A stretch of 44,480 nucleotides of DNA from CAYSPU01 sp964432995 (GTDB taxonomy: Bacteria; Verrucomicrobiota; Verrucomicrobiia; Limisphaerales; JAHDYP01): contig CAYSPU010000010.1 in NCBI GenBank assembly GCA_964432995.1, positions 1 through 44,480 on the forward strand. The letters run 5' to 3'. Position 1 is the first letter of the stretch; the number at the start of each line of letters is the position of its first letter. Positions 34,348 through 42,745 of the stretch are shown here, one piece after another. The notes under the pieces are model-generated. The model ran no database searches. It worked only from the letters and a program-made list of their open reading frames with translations, and was not told the origin of the DNA. A program made the position numbers and the translations under genes.

Positions 34348-37300
34348 ATGAAAAGGGACCCGCTCTTCTTCCGGTCTGTCATCCTGGTTCTCGGGTGTTT
34401 GGCTGGCTTGACTTCACTCCGACCCGCATGGGCGCAGAGTGACGGGGGCGACCAGTTCCTGGATGGAATTGGGGAAACCGCGCTGGTGGCTCGTTACGTG
34501 CTAAATGGCGACACCGCCGACCGGTCGCGCAACGGCCATCAGGCCGCGCTCCGCGGCACCGGCGCCGCCTTCGTTGAGGATCGCCAGTTCGGCAAAGTCC
34601 TCTCGCTCCCAGGCGGCGGTGACGCCTTCGTCCAGATCCCGGGGAACGCGCTCGAGGGTGTGGACACCGTCACGGTCACAGGCTGGGTCTTCCTGCGGTC
34701 GAGCAATCCGTGGCAGCGGTTCTTCGATTTCGGCTTGAACCCGGCGACGAACTTCTTCTGCACGCCGGTCGGAGATGGTGGGGCTGAGGGTTACCGCGCG
34801 CGCATTACCACCAACGGCTGGACCGAGGAACAGGGACCGGCCGCGGCGATGACCCCCACGAACCGTTGGGTGCACCTGGCCGTGGTGCTGGATGCGGCGC
34901 GACAGCACTTGAGCCTCTACCAGGACGGTGCGCGTGTCGGCCGGGCGACCTCGATGAGCCTTAACCTCGAGCAGGTGCTCGACCAGGGGAATGCGCAGCG
35001 CAACCAGCTCTATCTGGGCAAGTCGCGCTACGACACGGATCCGACGCTGGACGCGAAGCTACATGACATCCGGATCTACAACATCGCCCTGACCGATCCG
35101 CAGGTTGCCACCATCTGTCAAAGGGCCTCGTCGGCTCAGAGGACAGGCGCCCCGGTTGACGCCGGCGCCCGCGAGAGCGCTCCGGACGCGACCTCCGAAT
35201 CCACCTCCCAGGCGTTCGATCGCCTCAGCGTGCCGGATATCCAGGTGGAAACCGTCGTGGGCACACTGCCGCGGCTGCCGCGCACAATCGTCAGCCTGCA
35301 TCCTGACGGGACGCCGGGACCGGAGGTCCGCATCCTCTGGCCGTCACCGACCAACAACCAGCCCGTGCTGGAGGTGGGGACGTACACCGTCACCGGTCGC
35401 ATTGCCAGGACGAAAATCGCGCCGCAGGCCACCGTCACCGTCAAAGCCGCCGCCGCGGCCTCGCCAGCCCCCGAGCGCGCCCTCGACGCGTTTTCCCTGG
35501 ATCGCGTGACGTTGGACCCCGACGAACAGCAGCGGGCGACGCCCTTCATGAAGCACCGGGACAAATTCGTTCAGGGGCTCGCGGCGACCGATCCCGATCG
35601 GTTCCTCTACATGTTCCGGGATGCCTTCGGGCAGAAACAGCCGGAACACGCCCAGCCTCTCGGCGTTTGGGATTCCCGGACAACCCGGTTGCGCGGTCAC
35701 GCGACCGGCCATTACCTCTCGGCCATTGCGCAGGCCTATGCGGGCGCCGTCTACGATGCGGCGCTGCGGACCAATTTCCTGCAGAAGATGAACTACCTCA
35801 TCGACACGCTGCACGACCTGTCGCAGAAGTCCGGCCGGCCGGCCCAGGAAGGCGGTCCCTGCACCGCGGATCCGACGGCGGTGCCGCCGGGCCCGGGGCG
35901 CGCGGACTACGATTCCAACCTGAGCGCGGAGGGCATCCGGACCGATTACTGGAACTGGGGTCGGGGATTCATCAGCGCCTATCCTCCGGACCAGTTCATC
36001 ATGTTGGAGCGAGGCGCCACCTACGGAGGCGGCAACCACCAGATCTGGGCGCCCTATTACACGCTGCACAAGATCCTGGCCGGCTTGCTGGATTGCTACG
36101 AGGTCGGCGGGAACCAGAAGGCGCTGGAGATCGCCCAAGGCATGGGCCTCTGGGTGCAGCAACGGCTGCAAGCCGTTCCCCCCGCGACCCGCATCAGCAT
36201 GTGGAACCGCTACATCGCCGGCGAATATGGCGGCATGAACGAAGTCCTCGCCCGGCTCACCCGCCTCACCGGGGACCAGCGATTCCTGGAATGCGCGCGC
36301 TTGTTCGACAACATCCACTTCTTCTACGGCGACGCGGACCACACCCATGGCCTCGCCCGCAACGTGGACACGCTGCGCGGCAAGCACGCCAACCAGCACA
36401 TCCCCCAGATCACCGGGGCGCTCGAGATCTACCGCAACGCGTCGGAGCGCGTGTACCACCGCGTCGCCGAGAACTTCTGGCACCTCTGCACCGAATGCTA
36501 CATGTACAGCATCGGCGGCGTGGCCGGCGCCCGCAACCCGAACAACGCGGAGTGCTTCACCGCCGAACCCGACTCCCTCTTCGCGAACGGTTTCGCCCGC
36601 GGCGGACAGAACGAAACGTGCGCCACCTACAACTTGCTCAAGCTCAGCCGCGGGCTCTTCCTGTTCGACCCGCACGCGCAGTACATGGATTACTACGAGC
36701 GCGCCCTCTACAACGACATTCTGGCCTCCGTCGCCGCCCACAACGCCGGCAACACCTACCACATCCCGCTCAACCCGGGGGCGCGGAAGCAGTTCAGCAA
36801 TGCGAACATGGATGGCTTCACGTGCTGCAACGGCACGGCGCTGGAGAGCGGCACCAAGCTGCAGGATTCCATCTACTTCCACAGCACCAATCACCAGGCG
36901 CTCTACGTCAATCTGTTCGTGCCCTCCACGCTCCGATGGACCGAGCGCAACGTCGTCGTAACCCAGCGCACCAGTTACCCCTGCGAAGACACCACCCGCC
37001 TGAACATCCGCGGCGGCGGCTCCTTCGCCCTAATGATCCGCGTTCCCCACTGGGCCACTCGCGGATGCCAACTGAGGATCAATGGCCAGCCTCAGACGGT
37101 CGTCGCCGCGCCGGGCAGCTACCTGAGGCTCCACCAGGACTGGAAGGACAACACCACGGTCGAATGGCAGATGCCGTTCTCCTTCCGCCTCGAACGGGTG
37201 ATGGACCAGCCCAACCTGTCCAGCCTGTTCTACGGGCCGATCCTCCTGGCCGCCGAGGAATCCGAACCCCGCTCCGACTGGCGCCCGATCACCCTCGACG

Positions 37301-37437
37301 CCCGGAACCTCGAAGCCGCCATCACGGGCGACTCCAAGGCCCTCCGCTTCCAGATCGGGGATGTGGCCTTCCGGCCGTTCTACGAATCGTACGGTCGCTA
37401 CTCGGTCTATCTGGACGTGAAGCCGCCGGCCCCGTGA
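34348..37437 (+). CDS. LamG-GH127 family beta-L-arabinofuranosidase
   Basis: The 1,029-residue secreted enzyme has a signal peptide (FRSVILVLGCLAGLTSLRPA, cleaved near WAQS). A LamG/concanavalin-like domain occupies about residues 45-250 (ARYVLNGDTADRSRNGHQAA to LDAKLHDIRIYNIALTD). An Ig-like segment follows at about 290-370 (PDIQVETVVGTLPRLPRTIV). The GH127/DUF1680 domain runs from about 385. Its (alpha/alpha)6 barrel shows GHYLSAIAQAYA and YTLHKILAGLLDCYEVGGN. The probable zinc/nucleophile residues are Glu and Cys in NETCATYNLLKL and the Cys pair in GFTCCNGTALESGTK. The family removes L-arabinofuranose from plant glycans; GH146 and related families are close alternatives. Confidence 0.88.
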   Translation: MKRDPLFFRSVILVLGCLAGLTSLRPAWAQSDGGDQFLDGIGETALVARYVLNGDTADRSRNGHQAALRGTGAAFVEDRQFGKVLSLPGGGDAFVQIPGNALEGVDTVTVTGWVFLRSSNPWQRFFDFGLNPATNFFCTPVGDGGAEGYRARITTNGWTEEQGPAAAMTPTNRWVHLAVVLDAARQHLSLYQDGARVGRATSMSLNLEQVLDQGNAQRNQLYLGKSRYDTDPTLDAKLHDIRIYNIALTDPQVATICQRASSAQRTGAPVDAGARESAPDATSESTSQAFDRLSVPDIQVETVVGTLPRLPRTIVSLHPDGTPGPEVRILWPSPTNNQPVLEVGTYTVTGRIARTKIAPQATVTVKAAAAASPAPERALDAFSLDRVTLDPDEQQRATPFMKHRDKFVQGLAATDPDRFLYMFRDAFGQKQPEHAQPLGVWDSRTTRLRGHATGHYLSAIAQAYAGAVYDAALRTNFLQKMNYLIDTLHDLSQKSGRPAQEGGPCTADPTAVPPGPGRADYDSNLSAEGIRTDYWNWGRGFISAYPPDQFIMLERGATYGGGNHQIWAPYYTLHKILAGLLDCYEVGGNQKALEIAQGMGLWVQQRLQAVPPATRISMWNRYIAGEYGGMNEVLARLTRLTGDQRFLECARLFDNIHFFYGDADHTHGLARNVDTLRGKHANQHIPQITGALEIYRNASERVYHRVAENFWHLCTECYMYSIGGVAGARNPNNAECFTAEPDSLFANGFARGGQNETCATYNLLKLSRGLFLFDPHAQYMDYYERALYNDILASVAAHNAGNTYHIPLNPGARKQFSNANMDGFTCCNGTALESGTKLQDSIYFHSTNHQALYVNLFVPSTLRWTERNVVVTQRTSYPCEDTTRLNIRGGGSFALMIRVPHWATRGCQLRINGQPQTVVAAPGSYLRLHQDWKDNTTVEWQMPFSFRLERVMDQPNLSSLFYGPILLAAEESEPRSDWRPITLDARNLEAAITGDSKALRFQIGDVAFRPFYESYGRYSVYLDVKPPAP

Positions 37438-37450
37438 ACCTCGCCGCCGC

Positions 37451-37627
37451 TCAGGGCGCATCCTTCGGCGGTCCCTCGGTCTCGGCTGGTGTGGACGCTG
37501 GCTCCTCTTCCTCGTTGGTGTCGGCCGGCTCGTCGCGCATCAGCAGGCGCACGGCCCAGACGGCCGCCACCAGCAGCGCGACCATCCAGACGAGCACCAC
37601 CCAGAACTGGATCCGTTCCCAGAGCAT
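37451..37627 (-). CDS. Small single-pass membrane protein
   Basis: The 58-residue frame reads MLWERIQFWVVLVWMVALLV onward. One strong transmembrane helix covers about residues 8-30 (WVVLVWMVALLVAAVWAVRL). An acidic, proline-rich tail follows (RDEPADTNEEEEPAST) and ends KDAP. It lies 48 bases after the ruvC stop on the same strand, so it is probably co-transcribed. Codon use matches the host (GC-rich third positions). No function is recognisable. Confidence 0.6.
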   Translation of the reverse strand: MLWERIQFWVVLVWMVALLVAAVWAVRLLMRDEPADTNEEEEPASTPAETEGPPKDAP

Positions 37628-37675
37628 GTCTTGGTCGCCGACTGTGCCTGAGCGGGCGCCCGGAGACGAGCGGAT

Positions 37676-38284
37676 TCAGACGCGCTTCAGCGGAGTGAGG
37701 GCATAGCGGCCGGCTTGCTGCGCATGCGCCAGAGCCAACGCCAGCGCGTCCGCGGCGTCCGGCTCGGGCGCCTCCGCCAGCCGCAACGCCCGCTGCACCA
37801 TCTTGGCCACCGCCAGTTTCTGGGCGGCGCCGTAGCCGACGATGGCCTGTTTCACCTTGCGCGGCGCGATCTCGTAGATCGCAAGCCCAGCCTCCGCCAC
37901 CGCCACCAGCGCCGCCCCGCGCGCCTCGCCGAGGATCAACGCCGTTCGCAAGTTCTGGGCGTAGAACAAACCCTCGACCACGCAGACGGCCGGTTGATGT
38001 TGGCGCACCACCTCGCGAATGGTCTCGGCAATGCGGACCAGACAACGCGAAAGCTCCCAACCGGCGGGACAACGGATGGTCCCAAAGGCGAGCGCCGTCG
38101 GTTGAGGGCGTCCGGTGCGCAACACGCCATACCCCGTGCCGCGCAACGAAGGATCAATGCCCAGGATGACGGTCGCCGTCGCGGCAGGCGCCGCGGCCAC
38201 CGGGGGCGTGACCGGGACGGGGGCGCGCCGGGCGCCGCGCACGCGGTTCTGCATCTGCTCGAACTGTTGGCGGGTGATGCCCAT
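37676..38284 (-). CDS. ruvC: Holliday junction endonuclease RuvC
   Basis: It resolves four-way recombination junctions with RuvAB. The catalytic acids are in ILGIDPSLRGTGYGV (Asp), VVEGLFYAQN (Glu) and the final EPDAADALALALAH (Asp-x2-Asp), plus PRKVKQAIVGYGAAQKLAV in the DNA-binding region. The start is placed at MGITRQQFEQMQNRV. A GTG 45 bases upstream lies inside an intergenic repeat and is unlikely. There is a basic, proline-rich N-terminal extension of about 40 residues before the usual first strand. RuvA and RuvB are not in the window. Confidence 0.93.
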   Translation of the reverse strand: MGITRQQFEQMQNRVRGARRAPVPVTPPVAAAPAATATVILGIDPSLRGTGYGVLRTGRPQPTALAFGTIRCPAGWELSRCLVRIAETIREVVRQHQPAVCVVEGLFYAQNLRTALILGEARGAALVAVAEAGLAIYEIAPRKVKQAIVGYGAAQKLAVAKMVQRALRLAEAPEPDAADALALALAHAQQAGRYALTPLKRV

Positions 38285-38324
38285 CGGATCCCGAGAGTCC
38301 TGCAAACCTAGGAAGTCCAGTTCA

Positions 38325-38412
38325 ACCACGGATGGACACGAATACCCACGGATCGGGAATGAAGCGAGGATCCGCGCCCGAATCCGTGTTCATCGGTGTT
38401 CCTCCGTGGTTT
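38325..38412. repeat. Family F inverted repeat
   Basis: The left arm ACCACGGATGGACACGAATA and right arm ATCCGTGTTCATCGGTGTTC...CCTCCGTGG are near complements around a short middle. It lies between ffh and ruvC on their common strand. Confidence 0.7.
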
Positions 38413-38476
38413 TCCTGTTTGTCCCGCATGCAACTGCTGCATTCTGAGCGCTTGCGCCTGGCGTGTGCGAGCCGGG

Positions 38477-39820
38477 TCAGCGTCCGAACATCCCGGGCCG
38501 GGGGCCGCCCATGCGCGCCATCATTCGCTGGAACTTCCCCATCTTTTTCATCATCTGCTGCATCTGGCCGAAGCGATTGAGCAGGGTGTTGAGTTCGGTG
38601 ACGGTGACGCCGCTGCCGGCGGCGATGCGGCGGCGGCGGCTGGCGTTGAGGATCTGGGGGGTGCACCGTTCCTTGGGGGTCATGCCGCAGATCATGCCCT
38701 CCATGCGCCGGAAGTCCTTTTCGCCTTTCGAGAGGTCGGCTTGCTTCATGGCCTCGGCACCGCCCGGCAACATGCCAACCAGGCTCTCGAGCGGACCCAG
38801 CTTCCGCATCTGGCGCAACTGATCGAGGAAGTCCTCGAGGGTGAATTGCCCCTTGCGCATCTTCTCCTCGAGCCGCTTGGCGTCATCGAGGTTCACCGCC
38901 TCCGCGGCTTTCTCCACGAGGCTGACGACGTCGCCCATGCCCAGGATGCGGGAGGCCATGCGGTCGGGATGGAACGGCTCGAAGTCCTCCAGCTTCTCGC
39001 CGGTGCCGACGTATTGGATGGGGCGCCCGGTAACGGTCTTGAAGCTGAGGGCGGCGCCACCGCGGGCGTCGCCGTCGAGCTTGGTCAGGATCGCCCCGGT
39101 GATGCTGAGGGCGCGATCGAAGTGGGTGGCGACGTTGACCGCCTCCTGCCCGGTGGCCGCATCGAGCACGAGAAGGATCTCCTGGGGCTTCAGCAAATCG
39201 CGCAGGCGCACGAGTTCCTGAACGAGGGGCTCGTCAATCTGCAGCCGGCCGGCCGTGTCGAAGATGAGCGGGCTGCGGTGTTGGGCACGGGCGATGGCCA
39301 CGGCTTCGCGGGCGATGGCGAGGACGTCGGATTCGCCGCGTTTGACGAAGGCGGGGAGTTCGAGCTTCTGGGCGAGGGTCTCGAGCTGGTCCATGGCAGC
39401 GGGGCGGTTGACGTCGGCGGCCACCAGCAGCGGCTGGCGTCCCTGTTTCTGGAGCAGGCGGGCGAGCTTGCCGCTCGAGGTGGTCTTGCCCGAACCGTGC
39501 AGGCCGACCATCAGGACGCACGCCGGACTGCCGCTCAACTGCAAACCGCCGTGCTCCGCCCCCAAGAGCTCGACCAACTCGTCGTGGATGATCTTGATGA
39601 CCTGTTGTCCCGGCTGAATGCTCTGCACAACCTCCTGCCCCAGGGACTTCTCCTTGACGCGTTCGATGAAGTCCCGGGCGACCTTGAAGTTGACGTCGGC
39701 GTCCAGCAGCGCCATCCGGACTTCACGCAGGGAATCGGCGATGTTCGATTCCGAAATCTTCCCCAGTCCGCGGAGGTTCCGAAAGGCGTTCTGCAGCTTG
39801 CCGCTGAGGGTGTCGAACAT
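38477..39820 (-). CDS. ffh: Signal recognition particle protein Ffh
   Basis: This GTPase binds signal sequences on ribosomes and, with the SRP RNA and FtsY, targets proteins to the membrane. The 447-residue protein has the N domain (FDTLSGKLQNAFRNLRGLGK) and the G domain with GLHGSGKTTSSGKLA (G1), DTAGRLQ (G3) and TKLDGDARGGAAL (G4). The M domain follows, with FTLEDFLDQLRQMRKLGPLE, an RNA-binding SRRRRIAAGSGVTV and a methionine-rich tail (GQMQQMMKKMGKFQRMMARM). All functional parts are present. It is divergent from the GrpE-like gene. Confidence 0.97.
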   Translation of the reverse strand: MFDTLSGKLQNAFRNLRGLGKISESNIADSLREVRMALLDADVNFKVARDFIERVKEKSLGQEVVQSIQPGQQVIKIIHDELVELLGAEHGGLQLSGSPACVLMVGLHGSGKTTSSGKLARLLQKQGRQPLLVAADVNRPAAMDQLETLAQKLELPAFVKRGESDVLAIAREAVAIARAQHRSPLIFDTAGRLQIDEPLVQELVRLRDLLKPQEILLVLDAATGQEAVNVATHFDRALSITGAILTKLDGDARGGAALSFKTVTGRPIQYVGTGEKLEDFEPFHPDRMASRILGMGDVVSLVEKAAEAVNLDDAKRLEEKMRKGQFTLEDFLDQLRQMRKLGPLESLVGMLPGGAEAMKQADLSKGEKDFRRMEGMICGMTPKERCTPQILNASRRRRIAAGSGVTVTELNTLLNRFGQMQQMMKKMGKFQRMMARMGGPRPGMFGR

Positions 39821-39919
39821 GCGGCGAAGGTAGGGTTCCGCTCCGAAACATCAAGGCGCGTTTTGCAGCCCGTTTCGGGCTTTCCAGCGTGGGCGTTCCA
39901 GGCTAGAAGAGGGATGGTT

Positions 39920-41101
39920 ATGGAAGATCCCACCGCACCGCGCCTCCCGAAGCTGGTCTTCTACTTGGGCGACGGCCTGCTGTTGGCATTGGCGGCTTAC
40001 GTCTGCTGGCAGGGCCACCGACCCCTCCTGATCTGGGAGGTGTGGGCGCTCGTCGCCTGCGTGGTCCTCGGCGGGACTCTGGCCGCCATTCCCGAGATCC
40101 TCGAATACCACGCCGCCCAACGTCTGGCGCAATCCGACCGGCTCGCCGAAGCCCTGCAACGCATCCAGAACATCGAACAGGTCAGTCGCCAAATCAGCAG
40201 CGCCACCGCCGCCTGGCAGGCCGTCCAGGACGACGCCGGCAAGGCCATGGCCTCCGCCCGCGAAGTCGCCGAACGCATCACCGCCGAAGCCCACGCCTTC
40301 CAGGAGTTCCTGCAAAAGACACACGACTCGGAACGCAACCACCTCCGCCTCGAAGCCGAGAAACTGCGACGCGCCGAAGGCGACTGGGTCCACGTCCTAG
40401 TCCGCATCATGGACCATGTCTACGCCCTCCACCAGGCGGCCGTCCGCGCCGGCAACTCTTCCCTCATGAGTCAGATCGGTAGCTTCCAACAGGCCTGCCG
40501 CGACACCTCCCGCCGCGTGGGCCTCGTCCCCGTCGTGGCGCAGCCGGGCGACCTCTTCGACTCCGAACTGCACCAGCCCGAGCGCGAGGACCCGAAGCCC
40601 ACCCCCGAATCGCGCGCCGCGGCCACGCTGGCCACCGGGTATCGATACCAGGGGATCCTGATTCGAAAAGCCCTGGTCGCACTCCAGGGCGACCAGCCGG
40701 AACCACCGCCGCTGTCCATCAGCGAAATCCAGCAGCGACATGCCGAACCGCCGCCACCCGAAACGGCACCGGCCCCCGATACGCCGCCCGAACCCCAACC
40801 GGAGACGCCGTCGCGACCGACAGAAGACGTTCCCGTCGACGAACCTGCCGCCGCCCCTCGAACCTCCCTCCCGCTGGTGCACCCAACGAGCGAGGAGCTG
40901 CCCACAGAGATGATCCCCGCCAACGGCCTGCGCCGACCGCCCGCCGAAGCTCCAATTCTGCCTTCTCCGACGACCTCGCCATCGGCCGAGGCAGCCCCCA
41001 CCGAGCCGACCCCGGAGCCGACGCCCGAACCCCCCGCCACGCCATCAGCCCCTCCGGAGAAGACGCCCGCTCGACCGCTCCAGGAAACGCTCGAACTATA
41101 G
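39920..41101 (+). CDS. Membrane-anchored GrpE-like protein
   Basis: The 393-residue protein starts at MEDPTAPRLPK; the ribosome site AGAGGG lies 6 bases before this ATG and abuts an ATG 6 bases upstream. Two transmembrane helices (VFYLGDGLLLALAAYVCW and VWALVACVVLGGTLAAIP) are followed by a coiled coil (about 50-140). A stretch resembling the GrpE core comes next: WVHVLVRIMDHVYALHQAAV, then GLVPVVAQPGDLFDSELHQ and ATGYRYQGILIRKALVAL, which matches the GrpE beta-domain pattern. The last 130 residues are Pro/Glu/Thr-rich and probably disordered. It may recruit DnaK to the membrane, or the domain may have another use. It is not the housekeeping GrpE. Confidence 0.65.
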   Translation: MEDPTAPRLPKLVFYLGDGLLLALAAYVCWQGHRPLLIWEVWALVACVVLGGTLAAIPEILEYHAAQRLAQSDRLAEALQRIQNIEQVSRQISSATAAWQAVQDDAGKAMASAREVAERITAEAHAFQEFLQKTHDSERNHLRLEAEKLRRAEGDWVHVLVRIMDHVYALHQAAVRAGNSSLMSQIGSFQQACRDTSRRVGLVPVVAQPGDLFDSELHQPEREDPKPTPESRAAATLATGYRYQGILIRKALVALQGDQPEPPPLSISEIQQRHAEPPPPETAPAPDTPPEPQPETPSRPTEDVPVDEPAAAPRTSLPLVHPTSEELPTEMIPANGLRRPPAEAPILPSPTTSPSAEAAPTEPTPEPTPEPPATPSAPPEKTPARPLQETLEL

Positions 41102-41106
41102 CGTGC

Positions 41107-41275
41107 TTTGTTGTTCAACCCCTCTGAAGTGTCTCGATGACCGACTGCGGGCGGGATAACAACAAAGAAACAAAGACGCCAAGGGGAAGGGATTGTTGTT
41201 GTCCGTCCCGGGAACCAGGCAGTGCCGCAACCATCGGCCCTTTGCGCCTTTGCGTCTTCGTTGTTCAACCCCCTC
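41107..41275. repeat. Family E inverted repeat with flanking direct repeats
   Basis: The left arm at about 41159-41185 (AACAACAAAGAAACAAAGAC) pairs with the right arm at about 41239-41264 (GCGCCTTTGCGTCTTCGTTG). GTTGTTCAACCCC occurs directly repeated at about 41110 and 41260. Confidence 0.7.
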
Positions 41276-41346
41276 CGACAGCAGGTGCGCATTCGGCTCG
41301 CCTTCGGGATTGCCGCCGCCGCCAGCTCGTGTCTACGCTCCTCTTG

Positions 41347-42708
41347 ATGAAGCCTCCTCCGTCCACCGTATCTCGTCGCCGCTTTCTCGCGCGTTCGGCG
41401 GCCGTCGCCGGTGCCGCCTCGCTGCCGATCTTCGGCGCTCAGGTCGCGGCCCGGCCCGCCGGCCGAAAGCTCCGCATCGCCGGCGTCGGCATCGGTGGCC
41501 AGGGCGGCGCCGATCTCCACGAGATGCGCAGCGAAGAAATCGTCGCCCTCTGCGACGTGGACTGGGCCAACGCCGATCACACCTTCCAGCAATACCCGAG
41601 CGCGCGGAAGTACCACGATTTCCGCGAGATGCTCGAGAAGGAGAAAGACCAGATCGATGCGGTCGTCATCGGCACGCCGGATCACGCGCATGCCATCGTA
41701 GCCATGGCGGCGTTGCGCCTGGGGAAACATGTCTATTGCGAGAAACCGCTGACGCGCACGGTGAAGGAGGCGCGGTGGGTTGCCGAGACCGCTCGGAAGG
41801 CGGGCGTCGTCACGCAGATGGGGAACCAGGGCATGGCCTTCGAGGGCAACCGGCTGATCAAAGAATGGCTCGCCGCCGACGCCATCGGCCCCGTGCGCGA
41901 GGCGCATGTGTGGTCCGATCGCCCAACGACGAAGGGGACGAAGAAGTTGTGGTGGGCGCAGGGAATCGAGAAGCCGGTCGACACACCACCGGTGCCGGAG
42001 TCACTGAAATGGGATCTGTGGCTGGGGCCGGCCCCGTATCGCACGTATCACCCGGCGTATGCGCATTTCCGATGGCGCGGCTGGTGGGACTTCGGGTCGG
42101 GCGGCCTCGGGGACATGGGGATTCACAACCTGGCACCGGTATTCGACGCGTTGCGGTTGGGCGCTCCCGCGTATGTGCACGGCAGCTCAACCCCGGTCTT
42201 CGAGGATTCGGTGACGGCGGCCAACGTGGTCCATTACCGCTTCCCCGCTCGCGAAGGGATGCCGCCCCTCACGCTCCACTGGTACGACGGCGGCATGATG
42301 CCACCGCGACCCGAGGAACTGGAAGAAGGCGAAGAACTCGACCGCGAAGACGGCATCATCCTCGTGGGCGAGAAGGGAAAGATGCTGGTCGAAGGCTGGG
42401 GCGGACGCACGCCCCGCCTCCTGCCGGACAGCCGGATGAGGGACTTCCAACGCCCGCCGAAGACGCTCCCCCGCGCTTACCAGGGGTCGCACTACCAGGA
42501 GTTCCTTCGCGCCTGCAAGGAAGGGACACCCACCTCCTCGAACTTCGCGTTCGCCGGTCCGCTCACCGAGGCCGTGCTGCTCGGCATGGTCTGCATTCGG
42601 TCCGGCGGAAGGAAGCTGCTCTGGGACAGCGCCAACCTCACGGTCACCAACGTCCCGGAGGCCAATCAATACCTGCACTACGCGTATCGGGAGGGATGGA
42701 GCTTGTGA
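41347..42708 (+). CDS. Tat-exported Gfo/Idh/MocA-family oxidoreductase
   Basis: The 453-residue protein starts MKPPPSTVSRRRFLARSAAV, a Tat signal. The nucleotide-binding part has LRIAGVGIGGQGGADLHEM and IVALCDVDWANADHTFQQYP. EKPL in KHVYCEKPLTRTVKEAR is conserved, and HFRWRGWWDFGSGGLGDMGI marks the substrate domain. The end NQYLHYAYREGWSL parallels that of the enzyme at 24116-25492. The two are paralogues (same layout, similar ends) but clearly diverged. The substrate is unknown and it may act on periplasmic sugars. The SDR gene follows 37 bases later. Confidence 0.9.
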   Translation: MKPPPSTVSRRRFLARSAAVAGAASLPIFGAQVAARPAGRKLRIAGVGIGGQGGADLHEMRSEEIVALCDVDWANADHTFQQYPSARKYHDFREMLEKEKDQIDAVVIGTPDHAHAIVAMAALRLGKHVYCEKPLTRTVKEARWVAETARKAGVVTQMGNQGMAFEGNRLIKEWLAADAIGPVREAHVWSDRPTTKGTKKLWWAQGIEKPVDTPPVPESLKWDLWLGPAPYRTYHPAYAHFRWRGWWDFGSGGLGDMGIHNLAPVFDALRLGAPAYVHGSSTPVFEDSVTAANVVHYRFPAREGMPPLTLHWYDGGMMPPRPEELEEGEELDREDGIILVGEKGKMLVEGWGGRTPRLLPDSRMRDFQRPPKTLPRAYQGSHYQEFLRACKEGTPTSSNFAFAGPLTEAVLLGMVCIRSGGRKLLWDSANLTVTNVPEANQYLHYAYREGWSL

Positions 42709-42711
42709 CAT

Positions 42712-42744
42712 CTCGGATTTCAGACCTCAGATCTCACATCCGGA
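42712..42744. repeat. Family G-like AT-rich element at a gene start
   Basis: The stretch ATCTCGGATTTCAGACCTCA, continuing GATCTCACAT, stands out in base composition and resembles the GATTT/GATCT words of the family G element at 44050-44127. It fills the space between the oxidoreductase stop and the SDR start. Confidence 0.4.
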
Positions 42745-42745
42745 T

